Source: Bacteroidales bacterium
Lineage (GTDB): Bacteria; Bacteroidota; Bacteroidia; Bacteroidales; Marinilabiliaceae
NCBI GenBank assembly: GCA_900766825.1
Contig: CAAFWU010000004.1
Location: forward strand, 1-13,566
Length of the DNA: 13,566 nucleotides
Direction of reading: 5' to 3'
A program made the translations under genes and the position numbers. Of the stretch, positions 8,495 through 13,566 are shown in pieces. Position 1 is the first letter of the stretch. Each line of letters begins with the position of its first letter. The notes below the pieces were generated by a model. That model was not told the DNA's origin and made no database searches. It saw nothing but the letters and a program-made list of their open reading frames with translations.

Positions 8495-8528
8495 TAAATT
8501 TAGCAATAACAATTGGCATTTTGTCAAA
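8495..8528 (-). promoter_or_regulatory. Candidate Bacteroidota-type promoter for the PBP1A operon
   Basis: On the minus strand TTTG (8528-8525) is followed after 22 nt by TAAATTTA (8502-8495), one mismatch from the TAnnTTTG -7 box. The spacing is slightly longer than usual. Transcription would begin around 8487, giving a leader of about 57 nt to the ATG at 8430. Motif match only. Confidence 0.45.
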
Positions 8529-8530
8529 AG

Positions 8531-8796
8531 TTTGTCTGAAGAAAGGTAAACAATCGGTTTTTTATGTAGCTTTTATTTGACATTACATACCTTCGTGCCC
8601 ACCCTCTCCACCATACCCAACTCCGCAATGGGGCTCCCTTACTCATTTTTCTCCCACCATTTCCCCTCTTTTTAAGTCCCATTTTTTTGTCTTATACTTC
8701 ACACATATTGTCTCATTTGTTGAACCACTCTGCCCCCCTGCCACTCTTTTTAACCCTTTTGTGGGCTCTCTTATTCTCATTTTCAATCTATTTGAC
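8531..8796. other. Pyrimidine-rich divergent intergenic region
   Basis: This stretch between the divergent PBP1A and fabH genes has no recognisable gene. From about 8588 to 8790 the plus strand is dominated by C and T, with runs such as CCCACCCTCTCC and TTCCCCTCTTTTT. It contains two copies of CTCTTTTTAA (8666-8675 and 8744-8753). No open frame resembles a known small protein; rpmF, often found next to fabH, is absent. Confidence 0.5.
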
Positions 8797-8804
8797 TAAA
8801 TTTG
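8797..8804 (+). promoter_or_regulatory. Candidate -7 box for fabH
   Basis: TAAATTTG is a perfect match to the Bacteroidota TAnnTTTG -7 element, placed to start transcription near 8810 with a leader of about 87 nt. No TTTG is found at the expected -33 distance; the nearest upstream one (8758-8761) is too far away. Confidence 0.4.
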
Positions 8805-8896
8805 CACCAATATGTGTCTGAGTTCTTGCATCACAAGCTCTTAACTCAGCACAGGCATTCGCTTGAAACAAAACACCATTTTTTACAAGATATTTA

Positions 8897-9895
8897 ATGT
8901 CACAGATTAACGCAGTGATTACCGGTGTCGGTGCCTTCACGCCCGACTATCGCTTGACAAATGATGAGCTTAGCCGCATGGTGGACACCAACGACGAGTG
9001 GATCATGACACGCGTCGGCATCAAGGAACGCCGCATCCTCAAAGGTGAGGGTCTCGGTGCTTCGGATATGGGCGCAAAGGCCATTGAGGACCTCGTGGCC
9101 AAAACAGGTCTTAACCTCGAGGAGGTCGACATGGTTGTCTGCACCACCGTAACCCCCGATGCCCCTGTGCCTGCCACAGCTGCCATCATTTGCGACAAGG
9201 TGGGCATCCGTCACGCTTTGGCCTTCGATATCAACGGCGCTTGCTCTGGTTTCCTCTATGGCCTCGACCTTGTGGCTCAGTACATCCGCTCTGGCTCTCG
9301 CAAAAAGGTAATCTTGGTCAGCTCCGAGAAGATGTCTTCTATCGTAGACTATACCGACCGCACCACTTGCGTCCTCTTTGGCGACGCTGCAACAGCTGTG
9401 CTCGTTGAGCCCACAACAGAGCCCATCGGTCTCTTGGACAGCAACCTCCACACCGATGGTTTCGGTCGCGAATGGCTCAAGATCTCCGCTGGCGGCTCTG
9501 TTAAGCCCGCAAGCCACGAGACCATTGACAATCACGAGCACTTCATCTATCAGGAGGGCAAGAACGTCTTCAAGTACGCCGTGACCTATATGGCCGATGC
9601 CACTGTGGATATCATGAAGCGCAATAACCTGAACGCCGAAGACGTGGCTTGGCTCGTGCCTCATCAGGCCAACCTCCGCATCATCTCGGCAACCCGCGAG
9701 CGTATGGAGCTCCCCGAAGAGAAGGTGATGATCAACATCCAGAAGTACGGCAATACCACTTCGGCCACCATACCCCTCTGTCTCTATGAGTGGGAGAAGC
9801 AACTCCACAAGGGCGACAACCTCATCTTCGCTGCCTTCGGTGCTGGCTTCACATGGGGTGCCCTCTACGTTAAGTGGGGCTACGATGCTAAGTAA
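8897..9895 (+). CDS. fabH: 3-oxoacyl-[acyl-carrier-protein] synthase III (KAS III)
   Basis: FabH condenses acetyl-CoA or branched acyl-CoA with malonyl-ACP to start type II fatty acid synthesis in the cytoplasm. The 332-residue product has normal length and the full catalytic triad: Cys116 in NGACSGF, His256 in PHQAN and Asn286 in YGNTTSA. C-terminal GAGFTWGA (315-322) is also typical. The only sensible start is the ATG at 8897, giving the canonical N-terminus INAVITGVGAFTP. Unlike the minus-strand genes, the reading frame nearly always uses ATC or ATT for isoleucine and CTC for leucine, as expected of a highly expressed gene. It appears monocistronic: a pyrimidine-rich intergenic region lies upstream and a strong terminator begins 34 nt after the stop. 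Confidence 0.97.
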   Translation: MSQINAVITGVGAFTPDYRLTNDELSRMVDTNDEWIMTRVGIKERRILKGEGLGASDMGAKAIEDLVAKTGLNLEEVDMVVCTTVTPDAPVPATAAIICDKVGIRHALAFDINGACSGFLYGLDLVAQYIRSGSRKKVILVSSEKMSSIVDYTDRTTCVLFGDAATAVLVEPTTEPIGLLDSNLHTDGFGREWLKISAGGSVKPASHETIDNHEHFIYQEGKNVFKYAVTYMADATVDIMKRNNLNAEDVAWLVPHQANLRIISATRERMELPEEKVMINIQKYGNTTSATIPLCLYEWEKQLHKGDNLIFAAFGAGFTWGALYVKWGYDAK

Positions 9896-9929
9896 TTAGC
9901 CGCAGGAAATTTTTCTTCCCGATATACAC

Positions 9930-9967
9930 AACGACTGCTCTCATTGCGAGGGCGGTCGTTTTTTTTT
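9930..9967 (+). terminator. Rho-independent terminator of fabH
   Basis: A 13-bp stem (9930-9942 with 9948-9960, including two G-T wobble pairs) closes a 5-nt loop and merges into a run of nine T bases (9959-9967). Confidence 0.9.
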
Positions 9968-9985
9968 AGTACTACACTATAGAAC

Positions 9986-10026
9986 AAAGCGGAGCATGAG
10001 GTTGTTTCTTCTCATGTTCCGCTTTT
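9986..10026. terminator. Second, probably bidirectional terminator between convergent genes
   Basis: The arms AAAGCGGA and TCCGCTTT (9986-9993 and 10018-10025) continue into CATGAG and CTCATG (9995-10000 and 10011-10016) around a 10-nt loop, with one unpaired base on each side. It is followed by TTTTATT on the plus strand and by a T-rich end on the minus strand. It lies between fabH and the convergent pectin esterase gene and could stop transcripts from both. Confidence 0.75.
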
Positions 10027-10071
10027 ATTGAAATATGGTTCAGTAATTGGAATTTGCTGTCTCTTAAATAT

Positions 10072-11757
10072 TTATTTTCCCTCTTCTATCCAATAGTTCA
10101 GCCATTTGCTGGGTTTTGTAACCTCTGTTGCCCACTTGGCGCGTTGGGTTGGCTGACTGCCAAGTCCCGACGATTGGTATTCGCCAAAGGTGGCTGTCTT
10201 CTCATTGGCTTTGTTGCCCCAGTTGTCCCAACCTGCTGGCACAATGTGTCCGTCCATATGGCAATCGATATAAATGGCCTTGGCATATGGTCTCCATGGG
10301 CGACCTAGGAAGACACGCTTTGCCTCGCTCTCTGCTGTTAGCCTACATTGATTGAATACGTAGCCCACCTCCTGCTCCTTGGGTGTGGCGGGAGCGCAGA
10401 CGTAGCCATCGCCCAAACTGTGTATCTCGCACTGGTCGAATAGGGCCGCCGCTTTGCCAAAAATAAAGTCCACTGTGCCCTCAATGTAGCACTCCTTATA
10501 AGTCTGTTTGGTTCCCTCGCCATAGGTGTAGAGGGTGTCCTGATTGCCCAAGAATCTGCATCGACGGAAGACGCAGTTGTTCGAGCTCACAAAACATGCC
10601 ACGGCTTGTCCCACACGACCTGCTGTGTTGGCAAAGGTCATTCCTTCGCACTGGAAGTTGGCCGAGTAGACATAGAATGTGGCGGAGCCCGATGTTGAGC
10701 AGTCGTCGCCAAAACGGTTTTTCTTCTGGGCCCAGTCGCCCCACTCAATGCGAGCATCGCCTTTGCCCATCAGGGTCAGGTTTATCTTGCTCTCGGGCAC
10801 CACGACCTTCTCCCTATATGTACCTCCATTGACCAAAATGGTCGTACGGCGGTTCTTTGAGTAGTCTGGCACACTCATCACGGCCTCCTGAATGGAGAAG
10901 AAGTCGCCGCTGCCATCCTTTGCCACCACAATGTCGGGGTACTGGATGTGAGGCGCCAGCCCAGGCACCAAGCGTTCCATCTCTTTGGCAGCCAATCGGG
11001 CCACAGTGCGGGCTCCGCCAACGTTTAGGTGGGTGTTGTCTTGCTTACCCTTGGGGTAGAGGGCCACGGTGTTGGGCTCGGCCCAAACAAATAGGCGTCG
11101 GCTCTCTATGGGGCCCAAGCCCTGAACCAGATCGTGGGTCAGTTTGTTCATGTCAATGAAGATGGTCTGGGTCTCCTCGGCCACCTGACGGGCTGCGGTC
11201 AGGTACTCGCCGTGGGTCTCAATGAGGCTGTCGCCTTCGGTGGTGATGGCCTCAGACTGGCCTGCGGCATCGTCCTGAGCCACAGCGTCGGCCACCTTGG
11301 CAAAGTTGCGGCGCACAATGGAGTTGCATATTATGGGTGTGGCACCCTTTTCGCGCGCACCCTCCACAAAACGACGTAGGTTGGCATTGTAGGTTGTGCC
11401 TGGGTCGGTATGGCGGGCACTGTCGGCCTTTTCGTCGTTGTGACCAAATTGTATTATTAGGTAGTCGCCTTCGCACATCTGACCCAACACAGTGTCCCAT
11501 CGACCCTCGTCAATAAAGCTCTTGCTCGACCTTCCGTTAACGGCGTGGTTGCTCACCACAATGTCGTTGTCCAGAAAACCCGACAACATCTGACCCCATC
11601 CGCGCTCCTGATTGCCGCCGCTGAGCGTTTTATTGGCCATGGTAGAGTCCCCAATCATAAAAATGGTGGGTTTATGCGTTGGCTCAGTGGCCGACATGCA
11701 TAGGCATGCCAAGCCAGCACAAGCCACAGTGCGCCACATTCGTGTGTGTGTTATCAT
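10072..11757 (-). CDS. Secreted two-domain pectin esterase: CE12-type SGNH acetylesterase fused to CE8 pectin methylesterase
   Basis: The product is 561 residues from the ATG at 11757. A hydrophobic signal segment (about 7-22) comes first. An SGNH hydrolase follows, with GDST (36-39, nucleophile Ser38), the Gly block VNGRSS (73-78), GHND (105-108) and DNTH (240-243, catalytic Asp/His); this is the rhamnogalacturonan acetylesterase (CE12) pattern. A right-handed beta-helix pectin methylesterase (CE8) occupies about 275-561, with GGTYREKV (311-318), QAVA (384-387), QDTLY (406-410), DFIFG (430-434) and LGRPW (484-488). Both sets of catalytic residues look intact. It should strip acetyl and methyl esters from pectin outside the cytoplasm. 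The frame extends upstream to an ATG at 11841, but that lies before a good -7 box and lacks a signal peptide at its start. There are no SusC/SusD or lyase genes beside it. Confidence 0.92.
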   Translation of the reverse strand: MITHTRMWRTVACAGLACLCMSATEPTHKPTIFMIGDSTMANKTLSGGNQERGWGQMLSGFLDNDIVVSNHAVNGRSSKSFIDEGRWDTVLGQMCEGDYLIIQFGHNDEKADSARHTDPGTTYNANLRRFVEGAREKGATPIICNSIVRRNFAKVADAVAQDDAAGQSEAITTEGDSLIETHGEYLTAARQVAEETQTIFIDMNKLTHDLVQGLGPIESRRLFVWAEPNTVALYPKGKQDNTHLNVGGARTVARLAAKEMERLVPGLAPHIQYPDIVVAKDGSGDFFSIQEAVMSVPDYSKNRRTTILVNGGTYREKVVVPESKINLTLMGKGDARIEWGDWAQKKNRFGDDCSTSGSATFYVYSANFQCEGMTFANTAGRVGQAVACFVSSNNCVFRRCRFLGNQDTLYTYGEGTKQTYKECYIEGTVDFIFGKAAALFDQCEIHSLGDGYVCAPATPKEQEVGYVFNQCRLTAESEAKRVFLGRPWRPYAKAIYIDCHMDGHIVPAGWDNWGNKANEKTATFGEYQSSGLGSQPTQRAKWATEVTKPSKWLNYWIEEGK

Positions 11758-11810
11758 TGCTATAGGTTGAATTTTTTTGTGATAAAGTCCAATGGTCATA
11801 TTTATGTTTC

Positions 11811-11818
11811 CAAAGTTA
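11811..11818 (-). promoter_or_regulatory. Candidate -7 box for the pectin esterase gene
   Basis: TAACTTTG on the minus strand matches TAnnTTTG exactly. Predicted transcription would start near 11805, about 48 nt before the chosen ATG at 11757; this argues against the longer upstream start at 11841. No good -33 TTTG is seen at the usual spacing. Confidence 0.45.
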
Positions 11819-11917
11819 ATGCATAAAGGTGATTTTAGCATTTGTTATGACTCAAATCAAAAAAAATATAAGAAATCGAAGTCAGTGAGCCAATATTCTT
11901 ACTACCTTAGCAGACGG

Positions 11918-11949
11918 ATTGCGGAGCAATGTTTAAAATGCTCAATTTG
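11918..11949 (+). promoter_or_regulatory. Candidate promoter for tonB
   Basis: ATTG (11918-11921) is separated by 20 nt from TCAATTTG (11942-11949). Each differs by one base from the Bacteroidota TTTG / TAnnTTTG consensus, and the spacing is right. The leader would be about 55 nt. The rest of the divergent gap 11758-12011 is AT-rich and shows nothing else I can name. Confidence 0.4.
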
Positions 11950-12011
11950 CGGGAGTACATAACATTGTCAAGCATCCAACGCATTGCTTGGTCCAAAAAA
12001 ATAAAAAGATT

Positions 12012-12704
12012 ATGGAACCAAAGAAATCACCCAAGGCCGACTTGGAGAGTAAGAAAGGGCTCTTTAAGGAGATTGGTCTCGCTGTGGCTCTTGGTTTGAC
12101 CCTTGCGGCCTTCGAGTGGTCCTCGAGCGACGCCGTAACTGTCGCTGAGCAGGTCACAGAAGAGGCTGTGGTTGAGGAGGATATCATTCCTGTAACAACA
12201 CAGGATGAAATTAAACCACCACCACCACCACCACCACCACCAGTTGCCGACGCTCTCACCATTGTAGAGGACGACACAGAGATTGCAGATGACTTCGATC
12301 TGCAAGACACTGAGGCAACCGATGCTTCTGAGGTTGAGTTCCGCCCCGTGGAGACCGTTGAGGTCGAAGAGGAGGAGGAAACCAGCAACGAGGTCTTCAT
12401 TATTGTAGAGCAGATGCCTGTCTTCCCTGGCGGCGAAGCTGCTCTCCGTAAGTTCCTCGCCACCGAGGTTAAGTATCCTGTCATTGCTCAGGAGAACGGC
12501 ATCCAAGGTCGTGTCTATGTCAAGTTCGTCATCGCTGCCGATGGCTCCGTGACCAATGTTGAAGTAGCTCGTCCTTTCGATCCTAACCTCGATAAGGAGG
12601 CTGTGCGAGTTGTCAAGTCCATGCCTAAGTGGACCCCTGGCAAGCAGCGTGGTAAGGCCGTTAAGGTTTCTTACACCGTGCCCATCAACTTCGTGCTCCA
12701 GTAA
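12012..12704 (+). CDS. tonB: Energy transducer TonB (short form)
   Basis: TonB spans the periplasm and passes proton-motive energy from ExbB/ExbD to outer-membrane TonB-dependent transporters such as SusC proteins. This 230-residue protein has a short Lys-rich cytosolic start, one membrane anchor (about 17-35), an acidic linker with nine consecutive prolines (69-77), and a TonB C-terminal domain (about 128-230). That domain has MPVFPGG (135-141), YPVIAQENGIQGRVYVKF (155-172) and the closing VSYTVPINFVL. The linker has many Asp/Glu and very few Lys/Arg (K68, R111), unlike the Pro-Glu/Pro-Lys linkers of enteric TonB. I start at the ATG at 12012, which gives the typical MEPKKSPKADLE N-terminus, rather than the in-frame TTG at 11988. 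No exbB or exbD is adjacent. The gene has its own terminator region downstream and looks monocistronic. Confidence 0.93.
   Translation: MEPKKSPKADLESKKGLFKEIGLAVALGLTLAAFEWSSSDAVTVAEQVTEEAVVEEDIIPVTTQDEIKPPPPPPPPPVADALTIVEDDTEIADDFDLQDTEATDASEVEFRPVETVEVEEEEETSNEVFIIVEQMPVFPGGEAALRKFLATEVKYPVIAQENGIQGRVYVKFVIAADGSVTNVEVARPFDPNLDKEAVRVVKSMPKWTPGKQRGKAVKVSYTVPINFVLQ
12216..12242 (+). repeat. (CCA)9 trinucleotide repeat inside tonB
   Basis: Nine uninterrupted CCA codons encode the proline run of the TonB linker (residues 69-77). Length changes by whole units would keep the frame and only alter linker length. Confidence 0.95.
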
Positions 12705-12717
12705 TCTCTTTTGGACC

Positions 12718-12778
12718 TGTTGCCACTCCATGAGGCTCCTTCATTTGCGGGTTGGCGCCTCAAACCCTTGCGGCAACA
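12718..12778 (+). other. Structured tonB 3' region with alternative helices
   Basis: An outer 7-bp helix can form between 12718-12724 and 12772-12778 (TGTTGCC with GGCAACA). Inside it TGAGGC (12731-12736) can pair with GCCTCA (12757-12762), and GGGTT (12749-12753) with AACCC (12763-12767). The two inner helices cross each other, so they are probably alternatives. No T-tract follows, so this is not a classic terminator. Confidence 0.5.
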
Positions 12779-12794
12779 AACACTGTCACGTTGT

Positions 12795-12842
12795 AAAAGC
12801 ATACCGAGTTGAGTCTTTGCACTCAGCTCGGTTTTGCTTTTT
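12795..12842 (+). terminator. Rho-independent terminator downstream of tonB
   Basis: ACCGAGTTGAGT (12803-12814) pairs with ACTCAGCTCGGT (12821-12832) with one wobble around a 6-nt loop. The stem extends through AAAAGC/GCTTTT flanks and ends in a T-run (12838-12842). Confidence 0.88.
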
Positions 12843-12965
12843 ATGCTATTGGGATAATAGTTTCTCTTTTATGTCATTCTAACGCAGGGCTTTATATCTT
12901 ATAACATAGCAATATCAACATTTAGCCTCCCATTTCCTTTACAACATTCAAACTCATCAAAAACA

Positions 12966-13382
12966 ATGTGGAAATACTATGCTCTTTTGTCTGCTCTCTT
13001 TGCAGCTCTAACGGCCATTTGTGCCAAGGTGGGTGTGCGCGACGTCAATAGCGACCTTGCCACTGCCATTCGCACCACCATAATACTGATCATCACTTGG
13101 GGCATCGTCATCATGGGCAATCACTACACGGGTTTGCGCTCCATCACTGCCCACACATGGCTCTTCTTGATTCTCTCGGGTGTGGCCACTGGTCTCTCAT
13201 GGCTTTTCTATTTCAAAGCTCTGCAATCGGGTCCTGTCTCCATGGTGGCACCCATTGACAAACTCAGCGTACCCCTAACCATTCTCCTCTCCTTTCTTCT
13301 TCTGCGCGAACCAATAACACCAAAAGTCATCGTTGGTGGTCTGCTCATCACGGCGGGTAGTCTGGTCCTCTTGAGGGGGTAG
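12966..13382 (+). CDS. Half-size EamA-family (DMT superfamily) transporter
   Basis: The 138-residue product is almost entirely hydrophobic, with about five membrane segments. It matches one EamA repeat: LLSALFAALTAICAKVGV at the N-terminus, SGVATGLSWLFYFKALQ (75-91), VAPIDKLSV (99-107) and GGLLITAGSLVLL at the end. Most EamA exporters have two repeats (about 290-300 residues), so this single-repeat form probably works as a dimer. The substrate cannot be predicted. The ATG at 12966 gives the normal N-terminus for this small group. The 123-nt gap after the tonB terminator is AT-rich and shows no clear -7/-33 pair, though an independent promoter is likely there. No partner half-transporter is visible. 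Confidence 0.9.
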   Translation: MWKYYALLSALFAALTAICAKVGVRDVNSDLATAIRTTIILIITWGIVIMGNHYTGLRSITAHTWLFLILSGVATGLSWLFYFKALQSGPVSMVAPIDKLSVPLTILLSFLLLREPITPKVIVGGLLITAGSLVLLRG

Positions 13383-13566
13383 GGCGGCTTTTCCCTATTT
13401 TTGTGACTTTGTAACTAATGTTTCGCAAGTTTATCAGAGTATGTTTAGCCTCGTTGGAGGGCAAAGCATCGAAAGTGTTATTTAGCCTATATTCCATTCT
13501 CAGGGTGTTGGCTTCGCCGATGTTTTCAACGGCATGACATAGTCCAAGCAAGCTTGGCCTCTGTGC
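13383..13566. other. Unassigned right-edge sequence, possibly part of a repeated element
   Basis: No recognisable gene. A 39-codon frame (13420-13539, plus) and a minus-strand frame that stays open from the right edge into the 3' end of the EamA gene (stop at 13348) both exist, but neither matches a family I know with confidence. A 14-nt perfect palindrome-like hairpin, CCAAGC-AA-GCTTGG, is at 13544-13557. The window may stop here because assembly broke at a multi-copy sequence. Confidence 0.3.

Noticed and set aside
8485..8896. rpmF or another small gene upstream of fabH, or an RNA gene
   Set aside because: No open frame with a ribosomal L32 zinc motif and no tRNA-like fold was seen.
8900..9808. 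302-codon minus-strand open frame
   Set aside because: Antisense to fabH, which has the complete Cys-His-Asn triad and normal length.
11758..11841. N-terminal extension of the pectin esterase from an ATG at 11841
   Set aside because: It precedes the candidate -7 box and would bury the signal peptide 35 residues in.
12027..12731. 234-codon minus-strand open frame with a tryptophan run
   Set aside because: The Trp run is the complement of the CCA repeat in tonB; the plus-strand protein is the real one.
12718..12778. H-type pseudoknot or known riboswitch
   Set aside because: The crossing helices would have a zero-length third loop, which is sterically unfavourable, and no known riboswitch core is recognisable.
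13348..13551. 67-codon minus-strand gene overlapping the EamA 3' end
   Set aside because: No recognised family, and it overlaps a well supported gene in antisense. It could still be the end of a gene beyond the window, so it is described only as unassigned edge sequence.

Overview
The window looks like chromosomal DNA of a Bacteroidota bacterium, most likely order Bacteroidales and Prevotella-like. The protein families point that way (LpxK, a YfhO-type protein, a TonB with a short polyproline linker, a trimeric-type purine nucleoside phosphorylase ending in a Bacteroidota-style ITD motif). So do promoter-like TAnnTTTG boxes and the lack of strong Shine-Dalgarno sequences. Genus is not determinable by eye. 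The first 20 bases exactly match the 3' end of the Illumina TruSeq read-1 adapter, so the left edge is an assembly artefact and the contig probably begins there.

Left block (21-8430, all minus strand) is one tightly packed cell-envelope gene train. Read in transcription order it is: penicillin-binding protein 1A; a UPF0104/LPG_synthase_TM-type membrane protein; lpxK (lipid A 4'-kinase); purine nucleoside phosphorylase; an NTP_transf_5-type nucleotidyltransferase; and a YfhO-family multi-pass membrane protein cut by the adapter. Gaps are 8, -1 (TAATG overlap), 58, 11 and 13 nt, which suggests a single transcript. Peptidoglycan polymerisation, lipid A phosphorylation, a candidate lipid flippase and a candidate lipid-linked sugar transferase lie together, so this is the best place in the window for unexplored envelope biology.

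Middle (8431-10071): a pyrimidine-rich divergent intergenic region of about 0.46 kb, then fabH (KAS III) on the plus strand, with two stem-loop terminators after it. The second terminator can serve both converging transcripts.

Right block: a secreted two-domain pectin esterase (SGNH/CE12-type acetylesterase fused to CE8 pectin methylesterase, minus strand, 10072-11757) is divergent from a small tonB (12012-12704, plus) that carries nine CCA repeats coding for a proline run. After structured 3' sequence and a strong terminator comes a half-size single-domain EamA transporter (12966-13382). The last 184 bases have no gene I can name and may be part of a repeated element at which the contig ended.

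I found no CRISPR array, tRNA, rRNA or insertion-sequence transposase. Nothing here is clearly a new system. The strongest leads are the envelope operon, the Asp at the purine-specificity position of the phosphorylase, and the double-ester-cleaving pectin enzyme.
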